A stretch of 64,000 bases of DNA from Kitasatospora sp. NBC_00315 (GTDB lineage: Bacteria; Actinomycetota; Actinomycetes; Streptomycetales; Streptomycetaceae): assembly GCF_041435095.1 (NCBI RefSeq), contig NZ_CP108025.1, forward strand, positions 6,882,001 through 6,946,000, in the 5' to 3' direction. A program made the position numbers and the translations under genes. The stretch's first letter is position 1. The number at the start of each line of letters is the position of its first letter. This document shows, piece after piece, positions 40,473 to 49,123 of this stretch. The notes beneath the pieces were generated by a model. It had not been told where the DNA came from, made no database searches, and was given only the letters and a program-made list of their open reading frames with translations.

Positions 40473-43400
40473 TTGACCAGCCACCGCGCCGTGCCCGACG
40501 GCGCTCCCCAGTCCACGCACCGCCGCAAGCGGCGGTTGCGGATACCTCTGGCCGTAGCGGCCGCCGCCGTGGCCTCCGCCACCGCTTTCGCGTTGCTGGC
40601 CGACGCCGGGACGACCAGGGCGGTGACGGCCGGTCCGGACACCCTGCAGCGCGGATTCGCCGACGCGGCACGGGAGTTCCACGTGCCGCAGAGCGTGCTG
40701 CTCGCGTTGTCCTACCAGCAGACCCGCTGGGAGTCGCACGGCGGCGAGCCCAGCACCACGGGCAACTACAACGTCATGGGTCTGACCCAGGTCGATCCGG
40801 CCGCGGTGGCCAAGGCGATCCAGTCGGGCCCCGGCCCGGAGGCCGACGGCCGTGGCGACGACGCCCCGGTGCGCAAGAACCCGCCGCCGGTCGAGGTGAC
40901 GGACGGCCCCGCGCTGCACACCCTGGACAAGGCCGCCAAGCTGCTCGGCCGGCCCGCCGGTCAGTTGAAGTCGGACCCGGCCCAGAGCATCCGGGGCGCC
41001 GCCGCCCTGCTGGCGAAGTACCAGAAGGACGCCGGGCGTCCCGCCTCCGACGACGTCTCGGCGTGGTACGAGGCGGTGGCCCGGTTCAGCGAGTCCACCG
41101 ACAGCGAGGGCGGCAAGGCGTTCGCGGACCGGGTGTTCGACACGGTCAAGGTGGGAGCGGTGCGCACCACCGCCGACGGGCAGTTGGTCACCCTCGCCCC
41201 CGCACCCGCCGTGCCGGTCGAGGCCGGCGCCGCGCAGCACCCGCACAGCAGCGCGGACGGCCAGGGCCCGGCCCCGGTCACGCCCGCCGCCGGGACCGCC
41301 AAGGGCGCACCCGCCCCGGCGAAGTCCGCTCCTGGATCGGCTGCGAAGACGCCTTCCTCCCGCGCCACCGGCACCCCGGCCTCCCGCAGTTCGGCCGTGA
41401 CCCGGGCCTCGCTCGCCGCCGCCCCGGAGCTGGACGCGAGCAGCACCCCGGAGTGCCCGGCCGGTCTCGGCTGCGACGTCCGTCCCGCCGCGTACAAGCT
41501 GATCAACGCCGCCGACCCCACCTCGTACGGCAACTACAGCGTGGGCAACCGTCCCGACGACGGCGACGCGATCCAGTACATCGTCATCCACGACACCGAG
41601 GGCGGTTTCGACGGGTCCATCGCGACCTTCCAGAACCCGAGCACCCAGGCCAGCGCCCACTACATCGTGCGGTCCTCGGACGGGCACGTCAGCCAGCTGG
41701 TGGCCACCAAGGACGTGGCCTGGCACGCCGGCAACAAGACAGTCAACATGCACAGCATCGGGATCGAGCACGAGGGCTACGCCTTCCCGACCACCAAGCC
41801 GACCTGGTACTCGGAGCAGCTCTACCAGTCCTCCGCGACGCTGACCCGCTACCTGGCCGGCCGCTTCAACGTGCCGCTCGACCGCCAGCACATCATCGGC
41901 CACGACGACGTCCCCGGGCCGACCGAGTCCGCGATCTCCGGCATGCACTGGGATCCGGGCACGTTCTGGGACTGGAACCACTACATGGACCTGCTCGGTG
42001 CGCCGGTCCAGGGCAACACGGGCGGCCCGCTGCTGGTCGGCGGCAAGGTGACCATCGCGCCGGCCTTCGACGCCACCAACACCCCGCCGGTGGACAACAC
42101 CGCCGCCCGCCCGCAGAACTTCGTCTACCTGCGCACCCAGCCCTCGGACGCCGCTCCGCTGATCAACGGTGCGACCACCCAGGCCGCCGACGTCCGGGCC
42201 AAGGCGGTGGCCGGCACCAGCTACGTCGTCGCCGACCAGCAGGGCGACTGGACGGCCGTCTGGTACGGCGGCCAGAAGGCCTGGTTCGCCAATCCGAACG
42301 GCCGCGCCGGCACCGCCGACAACCGCACCGGGCAGACCGTGCTGACTCCGCGTCAGGGCGTTGCCTCGATACCGGTGTACGGCCGCACCTACCCCGAGAC
42401 GACCAAGTACCCGGCCGGCATCGACACCACCAACCTGGCGCCGGTCTCGTACACCAGCGTCACCGTCCCGGCCGGACAGTCCTACGTCGCGCTCGGCCCG
42501 GACCCGGTCAAGGGCGACTACTACTACACGCAGAACATCAACGGCGACGCGCCGAACGACCGCACTCTGGTGGTGGGTGACGAGACCTACTACCCGATCC
42601 GCTACAACCACCGGCTCGCCTACCTGAAGGCGAGCGACGTCGAGGCGCGGACCGCGGTGACCCCGCCGGCCAGCGGCTACACCCCCGCCGGTCCGATCCG
42701 GCTGCTGGACACCCGCACCGGGCTCGGCGGGCGGACGGGCAAGGTCGGTGCGACCCAGTCCGTGGCGCTGCAGATCGCGGGCGCCGACCTCGGTGGTGGC
42801 CTGACGGTGCCGGCGGACGTGACGGCGGTGGTCCTGAACGTGACGGCCACCGATCCGACCGGGCCGAGCTTCGTCGCGGTCTACCCGGACGGCCAGCCGC
42901 GCTCCTCGGCCTCGAACCTCAACTTCACCACCGGACAGACCATCCCCAACCTGGTGGTGGTGCCGGTGATCAACGGCAAGGTCGACCTCTACAACAACGA
43001 CGGCGCCGTCCACCTGATCGCCGACATCACCGGCTACTACTCGCCGAGCGGTGCGTCCAAGCTGGTCACGGCCGGTCCGGTCCGGCTGCTGGACACCCGC
43101 ACCGGGCTCGGCGGGCGGACGGGCAAGGTCGGTGCGACCCAGTCCGTGGCGCTGCAGATCGCCGGGGCGGATCTCGGTGGCGGCAGGACGGTGCCGGCGG
43201 ATGTGACGGCGGTGGTCCTGAACGTGACGGCCACCGATCCGACCGGGCCGAGCTTCGTCGCGGTCTACCCGGACGGCCAGCCGCGCTCCTCGGCGTCGAA
43301 CCTCAACTTCACCACCGGTCAGACCATCCCCAACCTGGTGGTGGTGCCGGTGATCAACGGCAAGGTCGACCTCTACAACAACGACGGCGCCGTCCACCTG

Positions 43401-43802
43401 ATCGCCGACATCAGCAGCTACTACACCACCGGCAAGGGCTCGTCCTTCGTCAGCGCGGGTCCGACCCGGCTGCTGGACACCCGCTTCGGCATCGGCGCCA
43501 GGGTGGGCAAGCTGCAGGGCCAGCAGTCGCTGGCGCTCCAGGTCACCGGCCGCTCCGGAGTCCCGTCGAACGTGACGGCGGTGGTCCTGAACGTGACGGC
43601 CACCGACCCGACCGGGCCGAGCTTCGTCGCGGTCTACCCGGACGGCCAGGAGCGCACCTCGGCGTCGAACCTCAACTTCACCACCGGTCAGACCATCCCC
43701 AACCTGGTGGTGGTGCCGGTGATCAACGGCAAGGTCGACCTCTACAACAACGACGGCGCCGTTCACCTGATCGCGGACGTCGCCGGGTACTTCACGGGCT
43801 GA
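40473..43802 (+). CDS. Secreted multi-domain N-acetylmuramoyl-L-alanine amidase (PGRP-like) with three C-terminal repeats
   Basis: An approximately 1109-residue secreted protein. Residues 17-53 hold a basic stretch and hydrophobic signal/anchor. Residues 58-230 resemble a lytic-enzyme-like helical domain (FHVPQSVLLALSYQQTRWE, NVMGLTQV). After an Ala/Pro linker, 360-505 are an Amidase_2/PGRP domain with zinc ligands His373 (VIHDTEGG), His477 (IIGHDDV) and Asp494 (WDPGTFW). An SH3-like region follows (about 530-735), then three 128-residue repeats (GPxRLLDTRxG to YYNND-like VDLYNNDGAVHLIAD). It should cut peptide stems from glycan strands outside the cell. The start is uncertain: TTG 40473 has GGAAGG upstream; GTG 40491 or GTG 40368 are alternatives. 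Confidence 0.88.
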   Translation: MTSHRAVPDGAPQSTHRRKRRLRIPLAVAAAAVASATAFALLADAGTTRAVTAGPDTLQRGFADAAREFHVPQSVLLALSYQQTRWESHGGEPSTTGNYNVMGLTQVDPAAVAKAIQSGPGPEADGRGDDAPVRKNPPPVEVTDGPALHTLDKAAKLLGRPAGQLKSDPAQSIRGAAALLAKYQKDAGRPASDDVSAWYEAVARFSESTDSEGGKAFADRVFDTVKVGAVRTTADGQLVTLAPAPAVPVEAGAAQHPHSSADGQGPAPVTPAAGTAKGAPAPAKSAPGSAAKTPSSRATGTPASRSSAVTRASLAAAPELDASSTPECPAGLGCDVRPAAYKLINAADPTSYGNYSVGNRPDDGDAIQYIVIHDTEGGFDGSIATFQNPSTQASAHYIVRSSDGHVSQLVATKDVAWHAGNKTVNMHSIGIEHEGYAFPTTKPTWYSEQLYQSSATLTRYLAGRFNVPLDRQHIIGHDDVPGPTESAISGMHWDPGTFWDWNHYMDLLGAPVQGNTGGPLLVGGKVTIAPAFDATNTPPVDNTAARPQNFVYLRTQPSDAAPLINGATTQAADVRAKAVAGTSYVVADQQGDWTAVWYGGQKAWFANPNGRAGTADNRTGQTVLTPRQGVASIPVYGRTYPETTKYPAGIDTTNLAPVSYTSVTVPAGQSYVALGPDPVKGDYYYTQNINGDAPNDRTLVVGDETYYPIRYNHRLAYLKASDVEARTAVTPPASGYTPAGPIRLLDTRTGLGGRTGKVGATQSVALQIAGADLGGGLTVPADVTAVVLNVTATDPTGPSFVAVYPDGQPRSSASNLNFTTGQTIPNLVVVPVINGKVDLYNNDGAVHLIADITGYYSPSGASKLVTAGPVRLLDTRTGLGGRTGKVGATQSVALQIAGADLGGGRTVPADVTAVVLNVTATDPTGPSFVAVYPDGQPRSSASNLNFTTGQTIPNLVVVPVINGKVDLYNNDGAVHLIADISSYYTTGKGSSFVSAGPTRLLDTRFGIGARVGKLQGQQSLALQVTGRSGVPSNVTAVVLNVTATDPTGPSFVAVYPDGQERTSASNLNFTTGQTIPNLVVVPVINGKVDLYNNDGAVHLIADVAGYFTG
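42690..43799 (+). repeat. Three near-identical 384-bp coding repeats
   Basis: Units begin at 42690, 43074 and 43458, exactly 384 bp (128 codons) apart, and each encodes GPxRLLDTR, then VTAVVLNVTATDPTGPSFVAVYPDGQ-type and NLNFTTGQTIPNLVVVPV-type blocks. Units 1 and 2 are almost identical in DNA including silent sites; unit 3 diverges in its first third only. This suggests recent duplication or gene conversion. Confidence 0.95.
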
Positions 43803-43816
43803 TCCACCGTCACCCG

Positions 43817-43858
43817 GCCGGGCCGGCCCCCGAGGAGCACCTCGGGGGCCGGCCCGGC
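43817..43858 (+). terminator. Rho-independent terminator, 19-bp stem
   Basis: 43817-43835 (starting GCCGGGCCGG) is exactly complementary to 43840-43858 with the 4-nt loop AGCA, followed by GCCTTTTC. It has both a long perfect stem and a T-tract 15 bp after the amidase stop, the strongest terminator in the window. Confidence 0.95.
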
Positions 43859-43970
43859 GCCTTTTCACCGGTCGGACGTGCACGGTGCGTAGCATGGGCG
43901 ACGACACCGGCTGAACGCCGCCAGGCCCGCGGAGCGCGGGTCTGCCACCCCGTCCGCAACGGAGCCGTCC

Positions 43971-44297
43971 ATGATCCTGATCGTCGTCAAGATGACCGTC
44001 CGCCCGGAGTTCGCCGACAGCTGGCTCTCGCTGGTCGACGACTTCACCCGTGCCACCCGCGCCGAGCCCGGCAACCTCTTCTTCGAGTGGTCCACCAGCG
44101 TCGACGAACCGCACACGTTCGTCCTGGTCGAGGGCTTCGCCTCGCGCGAGGCCGGCGACGCGCACGTCAACTCGGCGCACTTCAAGGCCGGTCTGGAGAC
44201 GATAGCCGGGGCCGTGGCGAGCACGCCGCAGATCATCAGCACCGAGGCCGCGGCGACCGGCTGGGGCGAGATGGCGGAGCTGAGCCCGGCTCGCTGA
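43971..44297 (+). CDS. Antibiotic biosynthesis monooxygenase (ABM) domain protein
   Basis: A 108-residue dimeric ferredoxin-like protein. Pattern: MILIVVKMTVRPEFADSWLSLVDDF, AEPGNLFFEWSTSVDEPHTFVLVEGFASREAGDAHVNSAHF, which is the YgiN/ABM quinol-monooxygenase-like sequence with the EPGN and SxHF landmarks. Members oxidise quinols or act as heme- or small-molecule-binding proteins. No partner enzyme is nearby. It has ACGGAGCC before ATG. Confidence 0.88.
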   Translation: MILIVVKMTVRPEFADSWLSLVDDFTRATRAEPGNLFFEWSTSVDEPHTFVLVEGFASREAGDAHVNSAHFKAGLETIAGAVASTPQIISTEAAATGWGEMAELSPAR

Positions 44298-44366
44298 CCC
44301 GCGTCCGGGCGCGCCCCGGCAGGCCGGGACCACCTCGGCCGGCCGGCGCCCCGGGTACGGAGCTGG

Positions 44367-44819
44367 TCAGCCGGTGACCGGGTAGGCGTACGCGCCGTGC
44401 GGCAGCGCCGCCCGCTCGGGCAGCCAGCGGCCGAGCACCAGGGCGGACGGGAGGAACAGCGGACTCGGCAGCGACCCGACCGGGAACCGCTCCCAGCCCG
44501 CGCAGGCGTGCGGCTCGGTGACCTCGGCGGGGGCCGTGCTGGGCGGCGCGAGCACGGCGGCGGTCAGCCGGGGGCGCCCCAGCCGGTGGTCGAGCAGGAC
44601 GGCCAGCACCCGCATCCCGGTGGCCGGCAGGAGGATGCCGGTCTCCTCGGCCAGCTCCCGGGCGGCGGCCTGCTCGAAGGACTCCCCGGGGTGGTCCACC
44701 TTGCCGCCGGGCAGGCCCCAGCTGGGATCCTCGCCCGCCGTGATCCGGCGGCCGAGGAGAACCCCGCCCGATCCGGTGGGCACGATCACGCCGACTCCGA
44801 GCACCGGTGCCACTGCCAT
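44367..44819 (-). CDS. Nudix hydrolase
   Basis: A 150-residue pyrophosphohydrolase. The Nudix box is complete at residues 38-60: GGKVDHPGESFEQAAARELAEETGI fits G-x5-E-x7-R-E-U-x-E-E-x-G-U. WGLPGGK precedes it as in MutT-like enzymes. It would hydrolyse a nucleoside diphosphate linked to another moiety, releasing phosphate-containing products; the substrate is not evident. The next gene upstream on the same strand (SDR) ends 41 bp before its start, so they may be co-transcribed. Confidence 0.93.
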   Translation of the reverse strand: MAVAPVLGVGVIVPTGSGGVLLGRRITAGEDPSWGLPGGKVDHPGESFEQAAARELAEETGILLPATGMRVLAVLLDHRLGRPRLTAAVLAPPSTAPAEVTEPHACAGWERFPVGSLPSPLFLPSALVLGRWLPERAALPHGAYAYPVTG

Positions 44820-44860
44820 CGGATCCCTCCCTGGGGACGTTCGTGCCGCCGGGCCGGCGG

Positions 44861-46363
44861 CTACCAGCCGGACTGGGCGTAGTCCTTGAGGAAGCAGCCG
44901 TGCAGGTCCTCGCCCAGCTCGCCGCGGACGATCGGGTCGTACACCCGGGCGGCGCCGTCGACCAGGTCCAGCGGCGCGTGGAAGCCCTCGGCGGCCAGTC
45001 GCATCTTGTCCGGGTGCGGGCGCTCGTCGGTGATCCAGCCGGTGTCGACGGCGGTCATCAGGATGCCGTCGCTCTCCAGCATCTCCTTGGCGCTGGTGCG
45101 GGTCAGCATGTTCAGCGCGGCCTTGGCCATGTTGGTGTGCGGGTGGCCGGCGCCCTTGTAGCCGCGGCTGAAGACGCCCTCCATCGCGGAGACGTTGACC
45201 ACGTACTTGCGGCGCGCCGGGGAGGCGGCCATCGCCGGGCGCAGCCGGCTGATCAGGATGAAGGGCGCGGTGGAGTTGCAGAGCTGGACCTCCAGCAGCT
45301 CCATCGGGCCCACCTCGCTGACCGTCTGGACCCAGCTGTTGGTCGGGGCGAGGTCCGGCACGAGCCCGCCGGCGTCGATGGCGGTGCCGGCCTCGATCCG
45401 GGCGGGCGAGGCGGAGCCGCTGACCAGGGCGAGCGAGGTGATGTCCTCGGCGGAGAGCCGCTCGCTGCCGCCGGTGGCCTGGCCGGGCAGGGCGGGCAGG
45501 TCGACGCTGCCGCTGCCGAAGCGGCCGATGGTGGTGGACTGCGGCAGCTCACCGGCGGGCAGCGGGGCGGACTCGGCGTTGACCAGCTCGCGGTAGGACT
45601 CCGGCGGGCGGCGGACGGTCTGTGCGGCGTTGTTGATCAGGATGTCCAGCGGGCCGTCGGCCGCGACCTCGTCCGCGAGCGCCATGACCTGGGCGGGGTC
45701 GCGCAGGTCGATTCCGACGATCTTGAGGCGGTGCAGCCACTCGGCACTGTCCGGCATCGCCTTGAAGCGGCGGATCGCGTCGTTCGGGAACCGGGTGGTG
45801 ATGGTGGTGTGCGCGCCGTCGCGCAGCAGCCGCAGTGCGATGTACATCCCGATCTTGGCGCGGCCGCCGGTGAGCAGCGCGCGCCGGCCGGTGAGGTCGG
45901 TGCGGGCGTCGCGCCGCCCGTGGTTGAGCTTCGCGCAGTTCTGGCAGAGCTGGTGGTAGAAGGCGTCCACCTCGACGTACCGCTGCTTGCAGGTGTAGCA
46001 GGAGCGCGGTCGCTCCAGGATGCCGGCGATCTCGGTGGTCGTGACGGTGGTCAGGCCGAAGGCGCCCTGGGTCTCGTCGTCGATCCGGCCGGGTGCGCCG
46101 GTGGCCGTGGCGGCCGTGACGGCCCGGTCGTTGGCCGTCTTGCGGGCGCGCGTCTCCTGGCGGCGGCGCTGCTTCAGGGTGCGGAACACACCGCCGACGG
46201 CCTGCCGGACGGTGATCGCGTCCGGGTGGTCGACGTCCAGTCCGTCCAGCTCGGCGAGCACGTCGAGGAGGAGGGCGAGGCGCTCCGGGTCGATGCCCGG
46301 ACCGTGCTCGACCGCCTCCTGGGTGGTCCCGGTGGTGCTCTGGATGTCCTCGACCGCCGTCAT
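44861..46363 (-). CDS. SDR-fold protein with zinc-ribbon insert and atypical active site
   Basis: A 500-residue protein, about twice the usual SDR length. Residues 1-115 are helical and polar. A zinc-ribbon-like unit follows: CYTC at 122-125 and CQNC at 140-143. From 158 on is a Rossmann SDR fold (LTGGRAKIGMYIALRLLRDGA, DILINNAAQTVRRP), interrupted by an insertion of about 70 residues (ELVNAESAPLPAGELP to IDAGGLVPDL). The active-site region reads NVSAMEGVFSRGY, then HTNMAKAALNML, where the canonical Tyr of YxxxK is replaced by Thr. Cofactor use is likely but catalysis unclear. ATG 46363 and GTG 46372 are alternative starts. Confidence 0.83.
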   Translation of the reverse strand: MTAVEDIQSTTGTTQEAVEHGPGIDPERLALLLDVLAELDGLDVDHPDAITVRQAVGGVFRTLKQRRRQETRARKTANDRAVTAATATGAPGRIDDETQGAFGLTTVTTTEIAGILERPRSCYTCKQRYVEVDAFYHQLCQNCAKLNHGRRDARTDLTGRRALLTGGRAKIGMYIALRLLRDGAHTTITTRFPNDAIRRFKAMPDSAEWLHRLKIVGIDLRDPAQVMALADEVAADGPLDILINNAAQTVRRPPESYRELVNAESAPLPAGELPQSTTIGRFGSGSVDLPALPGQATGGSERLSAEDITSLALVSGSASPARIEAGTAIDAGGLVPDLAPTNSWVQTVSEVGPMELLEVQLCNSTAPFILISRLRPAMAASPARRKYVVNVSAMEGVFSRGYKGAGHPHTNMAKAALNMLTRTSAKEMLESDGILMTAVDTGWITDERPHPDKMRLAAEGFHAPLDLVDGAARVYDPIVRGELGEDLHGCFLKDYAQSGW

Positions 46364-46469
46364 GCCCGTCACTGCTTCCTTGCTCGCTTTCCCCGCCCGG
46401 TTACCGGGCGGAGTCTACTGGGCCGGGCGACGGGGAGGCGAAACCCGCCGGGATGATCAGCTGCCCGGC

Positions 46470-47654
46470 TCAGCGTCCGGCGCCCCGGGTGCCCTGGCCC
46501 GCTCCGGCCTGCCTGCGGTACCGGTCCAGGACGTCCTGGCGCAGCAGGTACCCGAAGCCCGCCGCCTCCAGCCGCAGGCCGAGCTGGGCCTCGGTGATGC
46601 CGAGCGCCGTCGCGGTCGTCGCCGGGTGCCAGTCGTGGGCGGCGAGCCGGTCCAGCAGGTGGCCGCGCCGGGTCTGGTTCTCCGAGAGGCGGAAGGTCTT
46701 CAGGTAGGCGGTCCGGCCGTGCTCGTCGGTGATCGTCTCGCCGATGTGGTTCTCCTCCTTCAACCGGAAGGCGGGCAGGTGTCGTTCGAGCGTGAACCGG
46801 CCCAGCCGCCGGACCCGCGTCGAGCGGTGGCCCCCGGCGAGCAGCCCGGCGGCCATCGTGGAGTCGTGGAACCGCGCCCACTCCTCCTCCTGGCGCAGCG
46901 CCGCCGCCCGCAGGTCCGCGAGCGAGCGGATGCCGGCGCCGGGGATCCGGGCGCGGAAGTCGGGCAGCGGGAGCATCAGCGTCGCGTAGTGGTGCACCAG
47001 CTCGCCGTAGAGGTCCTGGACGAGGGTGGTGTGCAGCGTGCGGTAGTCGTCGGGGTGCGGGACGACGAAGGCCGAGGCGAGCGCGTCGGAGACGTACAGC
47101 AGCACACCGCACTGCCCGGGGTGGATCTCGAACAGCCGTAGCGCGTCCGCCAGTCCGCGGACCTGCGCCCCGCTGTACGCCTCCTCGGCGCGCGGCGAGA
47201 GCCCGCGCCGCACGGCTTGCTGCGACCACTCCTCCCAGACGACGGACGGGCCGCCGAAGTGCAGCGAGAGGTAGCCCTCCAGCGCCAGGTGCAGCGGCAG
47301 GAAGCGCAGCCTGGTGCGGCTCTCGCGCTTCGCGAGCCGGTGGTGGATCCGTAGCGGTACGAAGTCCGGGGCGCCCGGGCCGCCGTCCGACAGCTGGGTG
47401 CCGTACGCGGCCACCGGGCTGCCGTCGCCGCTCCAGTCGGCGACGAAGCCGTGCGGGAGGTAGGAGGTGTGGTACCCGGTGCGGGCGTCGGTGCGGACGA
47501 GGACGGGGCCGTCGCCGTAGGCACGCCGATGCAGGCGCAGGTCGGTGACCGGCTCCTCGCGCAGCAGCGGGACGAGCCGGACGGCGCCCCAGAGCTGGGC
47601 GGGCCCGGTCCGCAGGCCGGTGAGGTTCAGGCCGTCGAGCTCCAGGCCGGTCAC
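46470..47654 (-). CDS. ARPP-like conserved protein with C-terminal Fis-type helix-turn-helix
   Basis: A 394-residue protein. The N-terminus (LGLNLTGLRTGPAQLWGAVRLVPLLRE-type strand pattern) resembles the ARPP domain known from predicted RNA-repair and conflict operons; this match is from memory and tentative. The middle is mixed alpha/beta with ALEGYLSLHFGGPSVVWEEWS and an ALRLFEIHPGQCGVLLYVSDAL segment. The last 65 residues, DRLAAHDWHPATTATALGITEAQLGLRLEAAGFGYLL, look like a Fis-type helix-turn-helix. GTG start overlaps the stop of the TROVE/vWA-like gene by 4 bp, so the two are translationally coupled. Confidence 0.65.
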   Translation of the reverse strand: MTGLELDGLNLTGLRTGPAQLWGAVRLVPLLREEPVTDLRLHRRAYGDGPVLVRTDARTGYHTSYLPHGFVADWSGDGSPVAAYGTQLSDGGPGAPDFVPLRIHHRLAKRESRTRLRFLPLHLALEGYLSLHFGGPSVVWEEWSQQAVRRGLSPRAEEAYSGAQVRGLADALRLFEIHPGQCGVLLYVSDALASAFVVPHPDDYRTLHTTLVQDLYGELVHHYATLMLPLPDFRARIPGAGIRSLADLRAAALRQEEEWARFHDSTMAAGLLAGGHRSTRVRRLGRFTLERHLPAFRLKEENHIGETITDEHGRTAYLKTFRLSENQTRRGHLLDRLAAHDWHPATTATALGITEAQLGLRLEAAGFGYLLRQDVLDRYRRQAGAGQGTRGAGR

Positions 47655-49123
47655 GGGGTGCCCTCCAGGAGGGTCGGTACGGCGGCGGCGGGGCCGGGCC
47701 CGGCCAGGAAGGCACGGGTCCGCGCGTCCAGATAGGCCGTCAGCTCCGCCAGACCGGTGCGGCCCTCGGCGAAGCCGGCGAGCTCGACCAGGGTGGGGAG
47801 GTCCTCGGCGTCGCGCAGGCCCGCGGTCGGTATGGTCGGGGCGAGCCGACGGACGTCGAAGTCCTCCGGGTCGTACACCGGGTTGAGGTGGACGACCCGG
47901 GTGCGGCCCTGCGGGTCGAGGCGGGTGCGCCAGATCCGCAGCACCTCGGCGGCCAGGCCGGGCGGGGCGTTGTCCCAGCCGTCGGAGACGATCAGCAGCC
48001 GGTCGGGGGCGGTGTCGAGCGCGTCGAGGATCCGCAGGCCGAGCGGCGTCGGGCCGTACGGGTACGCGAGCAGGGCGTCGGTGCGCCCGGACGTCCACAG
48101 CGGGGTGTACTCGGCGGCGAGCGCCTCCAGCAGGTGGTGCGAGGCGAGGGCGGCGGTGAGCGGGCGGCGCCGCTTCTGCCCGGAGCCGGCGGTGGAGAAG
48201 CTGTCGTCCAGCACGGCGGCGACCCGCCCCCACGTGCCCAGGTGCGGCCCGGCCACGCGCCGGGCGGCGGTGCGCAGTGCGCCGGTCAGCTCGGCGCGCC
48301 GGCGCACCCGGGCGTCGACGGGCAGGCCGAGGACGTACCCGGCGAGCCGGGTCAGCGGCATCCGGGCGAGGTCGGTGCGGACGGCGTCGGCGCCGACCTC
48401 GCGTGCGGACTCCTGAAGGCGCAGTTGTTCCAGCCGGGTCATCCGGGGTGCGATCTTCCGCAGGAACGCGCCCCGGTCGACGCCGTGCCGGGCGGCGAAA
48501 CCCTCGGCGACGCTGTAGGGCAGCTCGTAGAGGGCGCGCTGCTCGTAGTGCGCGCGGCGCCAGGCGTCCAGCAGCGGGGTCGCGAAGTGCGCCTGCCCTG
48601 CCGGGCGGAACAGGAAGGTGCCCAGCTCCTCGGTGGGCGGGGAGAGGTGCGCGTGCCGCAGCGCGGCCTTGAGCCCGGGGCGGTACTTGACGGCGTCGAG
48701 TGCCGGGTCCGGCCGGGCGGCGATCCAGTCGCGGACGATCGCCCGGGTGCGCCGGTTGTTGACCCTGGCCGTCCGCAGGGCGCGGATCAGCCGGTACACG
48801 CGCGGCGGCGGGAGCAGGGCGAGCCGGCGGGCGATCAGCCGGCCCTCGGAGCGGCGCTGGGCGGTGGTGGCGTCGCCCGCGCTCTCCAGCAGGCCCCGGA
48901 TGATCAGGGCCGCGTTGTGGTCGTTGATGTCGAGCGCCAGCACGGCCGCGTACAGGTCGCGGTAGTTGCCGAGGATGTAGGCGTGCAGGAAGTCGAGGGA
49001 GAGTCGCTGCTCGGCGGCCGCCGAGTGGAACTCGCGCTGCCCGGTGGCGGTGATCGCCGCGTTGACGAAGAGCAGGACGTCGTCGGCGGCCACGAGGTCG
49101 CCGGGCGATTCGTCGGTGGGCAT
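47651..49123 (-). CDS. TROVE/vWA-like (Ro60-type) protein
   Basis: A 490-residue protein. Residues 15-290 are helical-repeat-like (FLHAYILGNYRDLYAAVLALDINDHNAALIIRGLL; AALRHAHLSPP), as in TROVE domains of Ro60 proteins. Residues 296-460 are a von Willebrand A-like fold: AAVLDDSFST supplies a DxSxS MIDAS motif, with a later VSDGWDNAP. Ro60-family proteins bind Y RNAs and defective RNAs and take part in RNA quality control or repair. Similarity is by architecture and a few motifs, not alignment. First gene of a two-gene operon with the ARPP-like gene; a strong RNA hairpin lies 170-230 bp upstream. Confidence 0.65.
   Translation of the reverse strand: MPTDESPGDLVAADDVLLFVNAAITATGQREFHSAAAEQRLSLDFLHAYILGNYRDLYAAVLALDINDHNAALIIRGLLESAGDATTAQRRSEGRLIARRLALLPPPRVYRLIRALRTARVNNRRTRAIVRDWIAARPDPALDAVKYRPGLKAALRHAHLSPPTEELGTFLFRPAGQAHFATPLLDAWRRAHYEQRALYELPYSVAEGFAARHGVDRGAFLRKIAPRMTRLEQLRLQESAREVGADAVRTDLARMPLTRLAGYVLGLPVDARVRRRAELTGALRTAARRVAGPHLGTWGRVAAVLDDSFSTAGSGQKRRRPLTAALASHHLLEALAAEYTPLWTSGRTDALLAYPYGPTPLGLRILDALDTAPDRLLIVSDGWDNAPPGLAAEVLRIWRTRLDPQGRTRVVHLNPVYDPEDFDVRRLAPTIPTAGLRDAEDLPTLVELAGFAEGRTGLAELTAYLDARTRAFLAGPGPAAAVPTLLEGTP

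Noticed and set aside
39936..44333. A 1465-codon open frame on the minus strand
   Set aside because: It is antisense to the STAS and amidase genes; its protein is Arg/Gly/Val/Asp-rich with periodic blocks that only mirror the sense-strand repeats. The plus-strand amidase has clear domains.
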